Below are positions 1-12,339 of a stretch of DNA of 64,000 nucleotides, one piece after another; positions within the stretch are counted from its first letter, which is position 1, and the number at the start of each line of letters is the position of its first letter. A program made the translations under genes and the position numbers. Below the pieces are notes generated by a model, which saw nothing but the letters and a program-made list of their open reading frames with translations, was not told the origin of the DNA and ran no database searches. The DNA is from Pollenia angustigena (Eukaryota > Arthropoda > Insecta > Diptera > Polleniidae). The stretch is from assembly GCA_930367215.1 (NCBI GenBank), contig OV884059.1, positions 16,826,945 to 16,890,944 on the forward strand, given 5' to 3'.

Positions 1-692
1 TGGTAGGTACACACAATTTCCATAGAAACAGACTTTTTTTTCATTTTAAAAAGTACAGTAGTAGTAGGTATGTATGTACAATGTATTTTTGTTATTGTCG
101 TTTTTATTGTTGTTAATTTGGAAAAAGCGTCTCATCGAGTGGTTTATTGTTGTTGTTAATGTAAACAAAAGTATAAGAATGTGTTCTTTTGAATTTACTC
201 AGTTGTGTTATATTGCGTAAGCAACAAAAATGCAAATAAAGCACTTTCAATAAAAAACGAATAAATGCAAAAATAAAATGTGTACGAAAGGATGTAAAAA
301 TTACCAACGTTGAACTTTGTTTTGCATGTATAGAGTTATTGTAAATTTTAGCGTATGAATAAATCAACAAAAATAGTGAATTTTGAGGTTCTCTGAAGTG
401 CACATGGAAAGTGCCACTTGTTTTAACGCGTATACCATTGCGAATACTATCTCTGAATTAATCAGGGTTGTCAGATTTTCTTCGTTGCCAATTATACAGC
501 GAAAATTGGCAAAATTCAACAAATTTAGTTTTTTTAAGACTTTTGTTAAAAAATATGTGCAATAAATCGCAAAATTTGATTTTTTATGAAACATTGAATT
601 TCATGACATTTCTGTATGCGTATTGTAAATAAAAATTTCAATGAATTCTGAATAGAATAATTATTTTCATGTTTTATGGGTTATTTTCATAG
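1..692. other. AT-rich stretch without a recognisable gene
   Basis: I see no coding region with convincing composition or splice signals. The only notable item is CAGGGTTGTCAGAT at 463-476, which resembles a hAT-type terminus and recurs near 63,026. Its partner end is not visible. Confidence 0.5.
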
Positions 693-905
693 ATGGGCAT
701 TTTTCAGTACCAGTACTTTTTCAGTATTTTCTTTTTTTTACTGATTACTGAAAAAAAATCAGTATTCAGTAAATTTTACTGCTTACTGAAAACAAAAATC
801 AGTATTCAGTAAAAAGTACTGATTACTGAAAACAAACATCAGTATTAAGTAAAAAGTACTGATTACTGAAAAAAAAAATTAGTATTCAGTAAAAAGTACT
901 GCAGA

Positions 906-1147
906 CGTATTCTGTAATTCGCTTAGCTAAAGCTAAATCTCGATCGTTAAAATGCCTAAGAGAATACAAAATTTAAAAATTTTAGCGATATCCTTAAAAG
1001 CTAAAATTGCGGCGAATTAAATTTTTATGGCATTGCCAAATTTAGCAATTCATGTTACACAGTAGTGCATTTGTAACCAAAAATCGCTAAATCAACTTTA
1101 GAGATTCTTAGCGATAGAGATTTAGCTTTAGCGAATTACAGAATACG
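906..1147. mobile_element. MITE with CGTATTCTGTAATTCGCT inverted repeats
   Basis: About 240 bp, ending in near-perfect inverted repeats (CGTATTCTGTAATTCGCT at the left, AGCGAATTACAGAATACG at the right); the similarity continues inward through TTTAGC-type repeats. It interrupts the CAGTA array of the surrounding element. No coding potential. Confidence 0.75.
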
Positions 1148-1199
1148 GCCGCTGATTACTGGAAAAAAATCAGTATTCAGTAAAGTTTACTGATACAGT

Positions 1200-1490
1200 A
1201 GTTTTGACTTAACTGCCTTTTGTTTACGTGCACTTTTGACTTAACTGCACAAAATTGATAATTTTTGGAATTATTCTTTATAATTCCATACAAATCTTTT
1301 TTAAGTGCACTTTCTATACAAAGTTAGCTGCACTTTGACTTAACTGCCCAAAATACATATTTTCTGGAATTATTATTCAAAATCCTTTTTACGTGCATTT
1401 TGTATACCTGCACATTTTTCATATTTTTGGGCAGCTTTAAAATATTTTCATACAAAACATAAAAGTTAGCTGCACTCATAAAAATATATG
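1200..1490. repeat. Degenerate repeats of GACTTAACTGC / GTGCACTTT
   Basis: Several imperfect copies of TTTTGACTTAACTGC and of TACGTGCAC or AGCTGCACTTT lie within 300 bp. They look like decayed tandem or inverted subrepeats of the surrounding element. Confidence 0.4.
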
Positions 1491-1960
1491 GTGAACATTT
1501 TTTCACATAAATATCCAATTTAAGCTATTTATAAAAGTATAAATCGCAAATATTTTGTGTTTTTCCATAAGTTTTTATGTTTTTTGTGAATTCTCATTGT
1601 TTTTGTTAATGTTTCTTTTGTATTAAATAAACATACATACACATGTATAAAATGATCTGTTAACAGCTAGCATTTTCAATCGTCTAGGAGTCTACTGGGA
1701 ATCTCATGAAGTGTGTTTTTGATCGTCGACGAGCTCATTTTTTAATCGTAGACGATTCCTAGCACGGGAGAAAATGTTACACGTGCTGATTCGTCTGTGA
1801 GATTCTTCCATAACACAGCAAAAGGCGCTTATATTAATCATAAAGGGAATCGTTTATGATGTACTATGTAGAGATTGTCTAACGAGTTTATGATTTAAAA
1901 TCGTGCAAAGGAGATTGTGCAGCTAAATCAAAACTACTGTAAATGAAAAAAGAAATCAGA

Positions 1961-2812
1961 AAGGGTATTCATTTCAATTTTTCTTGGTTGGAAAAATGGA
2001 AAAAAGAAAAATTACACTCTTATTGACGTGAACGGGGGGTTTTTTTTTACAAACTGTCAAAAAAAAAATCCGTCAAATAATTCGTGGAAGTAATTGATAT
2101 TTTTTAATATGCCGAACAAAAGTGTTAAAAGTGAATTAATTGATTATTAAATTTAAAAACTTTTTTCATTGAACACATATTTAATATGAATTATTTCTAA
2201 AGCACTTTTTTTTGTCGGTTGCAAATATCTCCCATACCACCGCATCAAATTTAATGAATGATATCTCATTTTAAAGCTTATTTCTAACACTAATGACGAA
2301 AAATAATTAGAAATTGAAAAATTAATATTTTCATTGATAAAAATTATATTTTAAAATGTATTGAAGTTACTAAAATTTCTATTAATTTTTTTCATTTTAT
2401 GTTACAAAAATGACAACTAACGGTGCGAAATATTCGCACGGGTCATCTAGTTTAATATGAATTGTTCTTTTTGAAAGATTAAATGAAAAATAAGTTATCT
2501 TTGAAATGTTGTAACTATAAAAAATAATTTTTAAAATCAGAGTTGTTCAATTCAAGAGTTTATAAAAAGAGATGCAATTTTTCGTACTTTGTATTAAAAA
2601 TTAGCAATTTTTTATGAATGGCAACATCATTTCGTTTGACGTTTAAAGCGGAAAATTACATCTTTTTATCCTGACTTTTTTACACTTGGTTATAGTCTGA
2701 TAAAAATGTAACTTTTGGTGGAATTTTTTTTCTTGTGGTTGTTGTAACAAAAATTACATTTTTTCACTTTTCCATTTTTCCAACAAATAAAAAAACTGAA
2801 ATGAATACCCTT
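1961..2812. mobile_element. Nested DNA element with AAGGGTATTCATTTCA ends
   Basis: The left end reads AAGGGTATTCATTTCAATTT and the right end is its inverse, with similarity continuing for about 60 bp through GGAAAAATGGAAAA. It interrupts a CAGTATTCAGT unit of the host element: TCAG precedes it and TATTCAG resumes after it. A relative of the left 130 bp lies inverted at about 50,240-50,385. No transposase seen. Confidence 0.65.
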
Positions 2813-3189
2813 AGTATTCAGTAAATGTTACTGATTTATGTTAAAAAAATGCAGTAATCAGTTAATGATTGATAGAAGATACTGTCTGCTTTAAAAATAA
2901 TACATACACATTGTATGAATAGTTCAGTTAAGTGTTATGCCACTATTCATGCAAGTGCGCAATCTGTACATATCATTTTGAAAACATACAGTATCTACTA
3001 TCAATCATTTACTGATTACTGTATTTTTAACACACATCAGTAAAATTTACTGAATATTGATTTCTTTTTTCAGTTATCAGTAAACTTTACTGAATACTGA
3101 TTTTGTTTTCAATAACCTGTAAAATTTACTTAAAACTGATTTTTTTTCCAGTAACTGAAACGCGTAATGCAGTATGCCCATGTATGGTA

Positions 3190-3840
3190 ATTTTATTCAT
3201 TATATACCAAGCCTTCCAATAAATTAAATTTAGGACGTTATTGCATTTTTACAAATCATATAGGTTGTTGACACCCAAATATTTGGTTGATTTGTTCGAA
3301 TTTGGTAGATCGAGCAGAAATAAACAGTTGATTATACCAAGATTAACTTCTGTTTTGGAGCGTTCATTTTGTGTAAGAGTGGCTAGGTTGTATAATAAGT
3401 TGCCTGGCTCTTTGCGGGTATTTAATGTTTCCCCTGATGTGTTCAAGATTAAACTCTATCGTGAGTTGTCTGGATTGTTAGGTTAAAGTAAACATAGTTC
3501 CTGTTAGAGAAATCTGACCTGTAAGCAGGATCCCTAAGGGAAGCATAGTAGGACTATTGTCTGACATTTATCTTAATATCTTCATGTATTTTAGATTTTT
3601 TTGGAATTGTTGGGTTTTGTTTTTGATTCTTGTGTAATTTAATTGACCTTTTTATTATAATTTATTATTAAAATGTAATTTATTTTATTTAAGATTATTT
3701 TTTTAAAAATTTTTTTTGTTGCTAAGTACTATGTGCTAATATATTTTAAAATTTTTTAATTTCTTTTAAATTTTTTTACAATTATTAAGTAGAAATTTGT
3801 AAGCCGGTTATGGCCAAAAGGCTAGGTTACTGAAATTTAA

Positions 3841-3871
<31 letters not shown>

Positions 3872-3880
3872 ATATATGTA
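3190..3880 (+). pseudogene. 5'-truncated non-LTR retrotransposon (LINE), 3' end
   Basis: An 81-codon open stretch (3241-3486) has the usual C-terminal end of a CR1/jockey-type reverse transcriptase ORF: PKYLVDLF, a basic segment, PRL, a Phe/Arg-rich region, ARLYNKLP, then FK..L at the end. After the stop come about 350 bp of AT-rich 3' UTR and a tail of TAAA/AATA repeats (about 3838-3872), the usual LINE 3' terminus. The rest of the element is missing, as expected for a truncated insertion. Clade assignment is uncertain. Confidence 0.7.
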
Positions 3881-3930
3881 TGTAAAATTTTTGTTCTTAT
3901 AATTTTTTAAAAAAAAATAGCATTAATTTT

Positions 3931-4024
3931 GCTTTAAAAAAAATTAACCTTTACTATATTCTTATAGATGGGATTCTGCTTTAAAAAAAATTAACCTTTA
4001 CTATATTCTTATAGATGGGATTCT
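3931..4024. repeat. 47-bp perfect tandem duplication
   Basis: Two directly adjacent identical 47-bp units (3931-3977 and 3978-4024), each running from GCTTTAAAAAAAATT to AGATGGGATTCT. Confidence 0.9.
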
Positions 4025-4245
4025 ATCGGGTATTTACCTGATGTCTGGGTAATTACCAAGTATATTCCTTTTTTAGGAATTTATTTGGGTATTTATAAAA
4101 CAAATTCATATGGCAATCATTAACAGTCAATAAAATTTTAAATTACTTTTCGTTTTTTAAAAACGTCATTAAATATCAAAAAGCTTATTAAATTGTACTA
4201 AAACTACAATAAACCCGAGAATATTGATTTAAAATTGTTTCGACT

Positions 4246-5639
4246 CAGTTGGCCAAATGGTCATAGACGCAAATGTCTTCAACGATGTCTCCGAACATTT
4301 TTGAATTTGTCGCCTATATAACATTGATGGCGACAACTTAAGTAACAAAACGTGTATATTGTCGTGTCAAAAATCGTATTTACTACTCTTTTGGAGACAT
4401 TTTTTTAAATTTGTCTTGAATAATAATTTATTGAGGACAACGTAAGTAACCATTGCATGCATTGCGTCGTGTTTCAAACCACACTGACGACAAAATTCAT
4501 GCAATTGTCGCTTACGTTGTCCTCTACTAAAAAAAATTCAAAACTTTTAATTTGTATGTAATTTAAAATTAATATTTCTTGATGTTTTGCTTTTATTATC
4601 AATATTTTTGATAATAAAAAAATTAAATAATAAATAATCCTTATAACGTTATTCGCGGCTGTGTTTCAATTGTGCAATTGGAATACATGAACTGATAGGA
4701 CAAGAGACCCTAAAAATAAATGTTCCTGCTGACTACATTGCCATATCGTAGGCTCAATATGCAAACCTGCTAAATCCACTTTTTAAGTAAATTGAGATTT
4801 TATTGCCGTGTGGAAGAGAAAGAAACACCTCGTCGACCAGCATGTAGTTTTTCTTCAAATTTAGTCTTAAAGTGTGTTAAACAAACTATATTTTTAGGTT
4901 TTCTCTCAAGCTGCGCATATGAAATATAAAAAGTTTGTTGTTTCCATTAAAAGTTATTGGAAGTTAGTAGGTTTGCATATTATGTTGACGATATGTTATG
5001 TTCAGAACCCATTCCCTTATTAATCAAAAGCCTATTGGAGGTCTGACTGTCTCCACACTTCCAGTATCCACTATTTTCGAGCCCAGTCTCTCAAACTCAT
5101 CGGCCATTTTATAAGTTTGGAATTCACAATTTGGAATTCACAGCCAGCAAGGCCTTGGATTTCACAGCCCATCAAGACCCTAAGAAATTTTAGTAAATAT
5201 ATCATCGAGGTATACCCATTTACCCGTTCCCCTTATTCTGGATATATCGGCAAATCTGAAGTATCGCCAAGATATCAGTATCGGTGTTCGTTAAATCCCT
5301 AATTGGCACTTACCTATCGGCGACTACATCGTAGATAGTGTCAACAATATTGTCATCAACGACACTATTAAGGTAATGTCGCTAATCGGGCATTAACGAC
5401 TTTATGAGAAAAAAGTCGTTTGTATAGTCGCCAGTGACAACTTTAACCACATTGTTACCCATATGATCATTAACGACAATATGCATAATAATGTCGCTCA
5501 CATTGTCGTTTACGACTAAAGTGCCCTTTGTTCGAAAAAGTCGTCGACGATTAGCATGGGCTGTCGCCAACATGTCGTCAGGGATTTACTATGGGTCTTG
5601 TAAGCGTCCTCGACGTTGTCTTGAAGACATGGCCAACTG
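4246..5639. mobile_element. Element with CAGTTGGCCA ends and GACGACA/TGTCGTC motifs
   Basis: CAGTTGGCCA (4246-4255) and TGGCCAACTG (5630-5639) form inverted ends. The internal parts near each end are filled with short palindromic motifs built on CGACA and TGTCG. A second copy with nearly the same ends is at 8171-10471. No coding region seen. The flanks (about 4025-4085 and 5735-5805) carry GGGTATTTACC-like motifs that may belong to an older host element. Confidence 0.5.
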
Positions 5640-6578
5640 GGGAAGGTACATACATATGTACTTATGTGTTTGAAGCTAACATTGATTAAATTAAACAATA
5701 CATTTTTATCAAATTTTGTACAAAAATTTTGTACCCACCCTTTGGGTAAATTCCAGGATATTTACCAATTCTTAACCAATTTTCCCTATTTACCGGGTAT
5801 TTGCCATTTTTTAATCTTTATGTACATATATATTCTGAAAATTTCCGAAGCTGTTTGAAATATAAAAAAACTATTGTTAAGATGGCTTAAAGAGAATTTA
5901 ATTCCAAAGCATTTGCTGATAATTGTATCCAATCGTACAAATATCTTCAAGTCATGGTTAAATAATCAACTTATTTCGGGCGAAATATATGTCATGCCCA
6001 AAATAATGAATAATAAATACATAAAATTAACATTTGTCCTACGATTTTCATGATACATGCCATGCCGTATTTTATTCGTAATATACGTCGCTTTCAGAAA
6101 AATTATAAAAATTTAAAATTTCTATCCTTATCATTTTTGCATGAAATATTGAAAACAAAAATAGTACTAACTTTGCAAAAAATGTTTCGCTACTAATATT
6201 TAAATAATTTCGAAACAGTTGAAAATATAAAAAAATATATTTGGATAACTCTTAAGTAAATTTTATTAATAATCATCTGTAATTGTTTTGACAAAATCTG
6301 TTAAGTCAAGTTATGATAAATGTATTAGTAAAAGCGCCTTATTTCGGGCGAAATATTGCTCTAGCCCATGCATTTTTACCATTTATGAAATGTTATTTAA
6401 TATTTTTAATAAATTAAACAAAATACGTGCAAAAACATTATTTGGTGTACTTATTCTGATTTTTAAGGAAGTGCCCCTTTTTTTTCTTAAATCCCCTTAT
6501 TGGTGCCACTTTTTTTTTGTAAATATCCCCTTTTTTTTTGGTACTTTTTGAAAATATTTAATGGTAATGCTGGACATA
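5640..6578. other. AT-rich stretch, no gene seen
   Basis: Contains ATTTACC/GGGTATTTGCC motifs near 5735-5805 that mirror those at 4025-4085, and poly-T/CCCC tracts at 6473-6545. No supported gene. Confidence 0.4.
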
Positions 6579-7786
6579 ACTGCCCGTCCATACCAGAGAT
6601 AATTATTGCATAAATATCAAAATTATGTTATCTTTAATGTAGACAGCAATTTTTTGTACATATTTATTGCCGACAATTTATGTTGCAATAATTGTTAGTA
6701 CATTTTCGTTGACAATTATTGCTTACATTAAACGTCAAATTTTGTTGTCAATTAAGAAAAAAGAAGCAAAAAAGAAAAATATAAAAACAAATTGTGTGAG
6801 AAAGAAATTAAATTTGTGAAATTGTAGCAAATTATAATTGTAGCAGAGTACAAAAACAAACAAAACGAAACGTTTGCTTTCGTTTTGTTTTGTTCTTTGC
6901 AGTGAGTAAAACAAAACCAAAACAATGAGAATGATTGTGCCATTTTGTTTTGTATTATTTTTGCTCGTGAGCGCAAATTGTACATTAATATAAACGTACA
7001 CAGCTGGAAAAGAAAAGAGTAAGAACACTATTGAAACATTCAGAGAAAAAACGTTTGACAAACGTTTGGTAATTGATTTACTCACTACTTTTGTTTCTAA
7101 GTGAAATAAAAAGAGAGGTTTTTAGGTTTTTTTGTTTTTATTAATGCTTATTTTGACTACCATAGTAATTAAAAAAAAAATTAAATCTAATAAAAAGTAA
7201 TTCAAAGAAAATAGAATAAAAAATAACGTAACAAATCATTTTTGGACGAAGCATTGTGGATTTTACTCTTGTTATGCCACTACAAAAACCAAACAAAAAC
7301 TAAATCAATTACTCAAAACAAAACGTTTCTCTATCTGTTTTGTACTCAGATGTACGATTGTAACGGTAAATTAAATAATGCAGATGAGTGGAAAGCCAAT
7401 TGTTTCGTTTTCTCTCTTTGACACTTGAAAAGTTTTTGTTTTGGTTTTGCTCATGTACAATATAATTTAAAAATTTTGAATAGTTTTGAACCACTAAAAT
7501 AAAATTACAAAAATTATTTTTTTTAATATAATTTTTTTTCTTATTCGACCTTTATTATTTAAATTTATATTATTTTGTTTAAGTTTGAGTTCTTTTTTAT
7601 ATAAAAATATTAATTTTATGATTTTTTTTTTTTTTTTTGTTAAAGTAATATGTATTAATATTTTTATATAAAAAAGACCTCAAGCTTAAACAAATTAATA
7701 TACATTTTAATAATAAAGTCGAATCAGAAAGAATTTATATCAATAAAAATAATTTTTGCAAGATAGCGCCAGTTTTTACACTGCAC
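6579..7786. mobile_element. Dispersed repeat with ACTGCCCGTCYATACCAGAG end, copy 1
   Basis: Begins ACTGCCCGTCCATACCAGAG and includes a large internal palindrome around 7590-7705. The same sequence is found at 20,745-21,550 (same orientation) and, as a partial inverted copy, at 18,972-19,269. Comparison of copies shows two MITE insertions in the second one. No transposase seen, so probably non-autonomous. The open frames inside are low-complexity T-rich translations and not genes. Confidence 0.6.
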
Positions 7787-8067
7787 CTAGGTCTACTGTA
7801 GTGTATCTTTACTTAGTTAAGGCACTGTAGCAATGTAGGAATTTTATTTACTCTAAGTGCTAAAAAATCAGAGCAAGTTAAGCTCTATTTTTAGTTTGAA
7901 AGTTTTTTAAACCAACAAATCTACAAATCACTAAAAATATAAACCATCTTTAAACACATAAAATTGGGCGTTTAAACTGCCAATACATCCTATATAAATT
8001 TAATAAGATTTATCGTAGTGCTGCCACATGTTATTTTTTTAACAACATATAATACATTGGACACTGA
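7787..8067. other. Short unexplained stretch
   Basis: No gene, repeat partner or structural signal recognised. Confidence 0.3.
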
Positions 8068-8550
8068 TTTACTTGAGGGTTACACGATCAAGTTTTGCCT
8101 ATCAAGTTTTAATACACTCACACTTTTTTACCAATACACTCATACTTTTAAAAATTGATGCGAACTTGCCCCTGTTGGCCAAACTGTCGTCGACGACATT
8201 GTCGTCAACAATTTATGCACGACATGTCTTCTATCACTTAGGATTTCTGGAAGACAATTTTGAGGAAAATGTCGTGGACGACAAAATACTCGACATTGTC
8301 TAGTGCACTGTCTTTTGAAAAAGTTAATAAACGACGACATGACCGACATTGTCTTTCAAGTTGTCTTTTGTTAAAACTTATCCACGACAACATGACCGAC
8401 AGAGTCTTGTAAGGTGTCCTTTATCAACTTCTAAGCACGACAATATGAGCGTCATTGTCTTTTAAGCTGTCTTCTTAACCAACAAAAATAAGTTGTTCCC
8501 AATAAAAAATAAAAATAACTGTAAAATAACGATAATAATAAAAACAAGTA

Positions 8551-10156
8551 AGAGTGCTATTTTCTGCTGTGCCGAATCTTATATACCCTTCACCATTGTG
8601 CGAGCAGAATACAGAGCAACTAGACAAAAACTAAATAAAACTGGTAAATATTTTTTAAAATAAGAGACAACCGGTTTTGAACTTCGGTTTTCATAAGGGC
8701 CCAGAATATATATACTTTATAGGGTGTAGGATCAATATTGTAGAAATTACAGTTATATATACCTTTTTTACCCTCGGTGAAGGGTATAAAAAGAGTAATT
8801 TTCGGGAATTCAGGGGTCTAATCACCGCATTCGATACTATCGTATCGAATAAACTATTGAATTTTTTTGCATACGATAGACACTGGCGTATCGAATGAAA
8901 ACTCGATAAATGTAATGTCGAGTTACTCGATGGCGAATGCTATTATTTCAAATTCAATACATTTCATTCGATATCGAGTTTCAAGATACCAAAATAAATA
9001 ATTTCGATCAATTTCGCTCGATATCGTATGCGGTGATTAGACCCCAGTATTTCGGTTATAACTCGTAAAAATTTCCGATATTTTGGTATATAAGTCATAT
9101 CCATTGGACGTATGGCATTCCTAAAATTTAGGTTTTTATACAATTTTTAATTTTTTTTGTACGGGAGGTACCACGCCCACTTCTCCAATCCCGCCCACAT
9201 TTTGTAGGATGGTGTGTATTGGCAACCTAAATGTGTGTACCTAATTTTGAAACTTTGGCTTTTGCCGTTCCCCAGATATACAGCAAAAAGTAATAAAAAT
9301 ACAACAACCACAAGGGATTTTTGGAAAAAATTAGAGGTAGTCGTGGTTTTTTGCTCATAACTCAGCCATTTTTTAACCGATATGACAGATTTATATACCG
9401 ACGTGTTTAAGAAGAAATTTACCATTTACTTGAGTTATAAAGCTTGGACTCGGGGAGATCAATGGTTCCCGAAAGTGGGTATTTAAAAAAAAAAAATTTA
9501 ATTTTGGTCATAACTTTTTTGTATCTGAACCGATTTTTCCGAGTTTTTTATAAAATATGTTCTACTAAAAATTTCCGATATTTTGGTATATAAGTCATAT
9601 TCATAGAACATATGGCAGCCCTAAAATTTAGGTTTTTATACAATTTTTAATTTTTTTGTACGGGAGGTACCACGCCTACTTCTCCAATCCCGCCCACATT
9701 TTGTAGGATGGTGTGTATTGGCGACCTTAATGTGTGTACCTAATTTGGAAACTTTGGCTTTTGCCGTTCCAAAGATATGTAGCAAAAAGTAATAAAAATA
9801 CAACAACCACAAGGGATTTTTGGAAAAAATTAGAGGTAGTCGTGGTTTTTTGGTCATATCTCAGCCATTTGTGGACCGATCTTGCTGAATTTCAATAGCA
9901 CGAAATGGTGGACTATATGTGACATAAATGTAAAACAACCTAGCCGCTATCATGTCTGGAGTCTCCGGAAAACACATATCAAACGTTAGACGGACGGACA
10001 GACGGACGGACGGACATCGTTAAATCAAGTTCTCTCCTCATAAGGACCCAGAATATATATACTTTATAGGGTCTTAGATCACTATTGTAGAAATTACAAA
10101 CGGAATGACAAACTTATATATACCCTTTTCCACCTGAGGTGAAGGGTATAAAAACA
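8551..10156 (+). repeat. Long dispersed repeat, AACAAGTAAGAGTGCTA to GAAGGGTATAAAA, copy 1
   Basis: Starts AACAAGTAAGAGTGCTA, followed by TGTGCCGAATCTTATATACC, and ends GTGAAGGGTATAAAA. It contains two imperfect repeats of a block with CCACGCCCACTTCTCCAAT and a GACGGACGGAC run near the 3' end. An internal GTGAAGGGTATAAAA at about 8776 shows it is compound. Copy 2 is 15,453-17,588, and a tandem relative is at 32,940-33,490. I see no coding capacity and cannot name the superfamily. Confidence 0.7.
8813..9045. mobile_element. 233-bp MITE with GGGGTCTAATCACCGCAT ends, copy 1
   Basis: Perfect 18-bp inverted ends (GGGGTCTAATCACCGCAT) and an interior rich in CGATA and TATCG. An equally long copy is at the same position in the second dispersed-repeat copy (15,718-15,950), so it inserted before that repeat spread. 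Confidence 0.8.
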
Positions 10157-10633
10157 ACCAAAGCAAAGTGAAGAAAATCAGTCAGTCAAGTCTGAGAACT
10201 CAAAGACTAAGGTATGATTTTAAAAACATATATGTGCTATTGTATATTTTTATTTATTCAAATACATTGGTTTATTGGTATATGTCGTGCATGTGGTCAT
10301 CAACGACAGGCTGAGCGACATTGTCTCTCTTTGTATCGTGCACGATTTACGCGACACTTGTTTGAAAATGTCATCGACGATTTGCATTTGTTGTCCCTTA
10401 CGTGTCGTGCAGGAATTAACATTGTCGTGCACGATTCATCAATGATTCTTGCACGACATAGCCAACTGGGTGCCTTTAAAATTCTCTTGCCAGTGAGTGT
10501 TTCAATTTACGTTCAAGAAAACAGCTGATTTCAAGGTTAGTGAGCTAATTTTTCGTTTCTCTTTATAAATTTTTTTCTTGATGGCATCTTGATAGTTAAT
10601 TGCTCAAAAATTGAATGCAGCCTACGTCACAAC

Positions 10634-10887
10634 CAAGGTATATTTATAGCAGGTAGCCGCGAGATTACAACAATTGTACAATAAAACAAACAACAGGGCT
10701 TTTTATTGTTGTTATGTGATACGAACTGTGAAACAGCAAAGGGGTTGAAAAGAGACAAAAAACACAAAAGATAAAGACAAAAAACTTGTTTACTTGTTTA
10801 CTATGGAACATTTGACAGTATCACAAAACAAGTAAATAAAAAATAACCAGCTGGCTTTCCGAGACTACCTGCTATAAATATACCTTG
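10634..10887. mobile_element. hAT-type MITE, CAAGGTATATTTATAGC family, copy 1
   Basis: About 254 bp with inverted ends CAAGGTATATTTATAGCAGG, flanked by the 8-bp direct repeat GTCACAAC (10,626-10,633 and 10,888-10,895). The 8-bp duplication and CA...TG ends fit the hAT superfamily. Three more copies lie in the window. Confidence 0.9.
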
Positions 10888-10933
10888 GTCACAACTATTA
10901 ATTTTTGGAAATTTTGACAAACAGTATATCGTT

Positions 10934-11309
10934 AGCTTAAATGCAAAAAAGACGTAACTAACAAAAAATTCAAAATCGAGTTTTTGATTGATTATTATGA
11001 ATGCTATAAAACTATATGTCTTGACAAAATTTTACACTCCTGCGATCAAAAATTGCACTTTTATTAACAAAAAACAAAGGGACGTAACTACAAGTTTTTT
11101 TGTTTGATGTATGCAAAACGACGTAATTACACATTTTTTTTCTAAGAAAATATAATGAAATGGTTTTCTTTGAAAATTGGTTGAAGAATTCCATGGAAGA
11201 CTTATCAATGCATGTTTTTCTGACATGTTTATAGTTTTCAATTTACAAAGTTTTTTGCTTCTCTTGTAAAATTATATTTTTGTTAGTTACGTCTTTTTGC
11301 ATTTTAGCT
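10934..11309. mobile_element. TIR element with AGCTTAAATGCAAAAA ends
   Basis: Left AGCTTAAATGCAAAAAAGAC and right GTCTTTTTGCATTTTAGCT are inverse to each other and continue into ACGTAACTAAC. A related terminus (CCTAAAATGCAAAAGGGCG) bounds the larger element at 43,359-46,984. No transposase. Confidence 0.7.
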
Positions 11310-12213
11310 CACGATATGTAGAAGACTATCAAGAAAAACTTGAGCGTGAAACTGCAGTGTTATAGTTGTTGAGTTCAAACTACATATAAATTCAAGTTTA
11401 GTTCAACTAAACCAGCGTTTAAACCATCTGTGATTTATTAGCCATAAGCAGAGTTCAGAGAAATTCATATGCGATCGCTCATATTCAACCATTCTTGAAT
11501 TTTTTTCATAAATGAAAAATGTAAAATATGTAACTTTTTTCACAGTCATAAATGAATTGTTAATATTTCGCCAAATTCATTCACGTTTTTGAGGAAAAAT
11601 CCATTTTTGCCTTTCTTCAGTCATGAAAAATGAGGAAAAAAACGTTTTAGAAACGATCCTCACTAGTAATATTGTTGTTGCTTGACAGTTTGCATGATCA
11701 CAGCTCGAAATGCCTGTCTGTATTGGTTTGTCTAAAATATTTTTGGTAAAGGCAACCAGCCAAAGTGTTTTTTTGAAGGAAAAAATTATTGAAAAAAAAA
11801 AATTAAAAAAACCGCACATATCGTCATCTTAAATGCAGACTAACATCACATTTCATAAGTTTACATGCAAAGCAGAAAACTTTGTAAAATGTTTATTATT
11901 TGAGATTTATAAGCAATTTTAAATATTTCAGCTAAAAATGCGATAACCGATATATTTTTAAGGAAAAAATATTAAATTTATTATTATTTTTTAAGTTGTG
12001 TGTGTTACATTATATAAATTTGTAATTTTCAGAAACAAAAAGACGTATCATCAACGAAAGTATATTAGTATTAAGTGAAGCAAACATTTAAAATATAAAA
12101 TAATTAAATATTTGTGTTAAATTACCGGAAAAATAGGATATATATATGATAATTTTTCAATGATTTTATTACTAATAAGTAGTGGCTTACACTAGAAAAT
12201 GTAAATTCATTTA

Positions 12214-12339
12214 GGGCCATTATTACAACTTGAAGTTAGCTAAAGTTAAGATTAAATTGACAGATAATAATGTGTTATCTGTCAAAAAGCGTATGTTAAC
12301 TGTCGGATAACAGCTAACGCCAAGTTATAATAATGGCCC
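12214..12339. mobile_element. PIF/Harbinger-type MITE, TSD TTA
   Basis: 126 bp, inverted ends GGGCCATTATTAYAACTTG, flanked by TTA at both sides (12,211-12,213 and 12,340-12,342). A 3-bp TWA duplication is the Harbinger signature. Confidence 0.85.

Larger units (their letters stand above)
693..3181. mobile_element. Foldback-like DNA element with CAGTA-rich ends
   Basis: The ends carry ATGGGCAT (693-700) and its inverse ATGCCCAT (3174-3181). Inside both ends lie arrays of short motifs of the type CAGTATTCAGTAAA and TTTACTGATTACTG (about 710-900, 1150-1200, 2815-2880, 3000-3150), mostly inverted relative to one another, so the ends could fold into long imperfect stems. No transposase is seen. 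Two other elements (906-1147 and 1961-2812) sit inside. Superfamily unknown; I could not find a clean target duplication. Confidence 0.55.
8171..10471. mobile_element. Insertion with CTGTTGGCCA ends, second copy
   Basis: Ends CTGTTGGCCA (left) and AGCCAACTGG (right). The copy at about 21,840 shows the host without it: GAACTTGCC runs straight into CTAAAATTCTCTTGCC. Its terminal parts hold the same GACGACA/TGTCGTC palindromes as 4246-5639. It carries the long dispersed repeat 8551-10156. Confidence 0.5.
8068..11361. mobile_element. TIR element with ACACGATCAAG ends, copy 1, heavily nested
   Basis: The left end (GGTTACACGATCAAG, about 8080) and the right end (about 11,320-11,361) match the ends of the shorter copy at 21,741-22,541, whose right end is the clear inverse CTTGATCGTGTGGCTGC. 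Four other elements interrupt this copy: the CAGTTGGCCA-type element (8171-10471), the long dispersed repeat inside that, a hAT MITE (10,634-10,887) and a TIR element (10,934-11,309). Confidence 0.5.

Noticed and set aside
6735..7085. 116-codon minus-strand open frame
   Set aside because: Phe/Leu/Lys-rich low-complexity translation of AT-rich repeat DNA; the related copy at 20.7-21.0 kb does not keep the frame.
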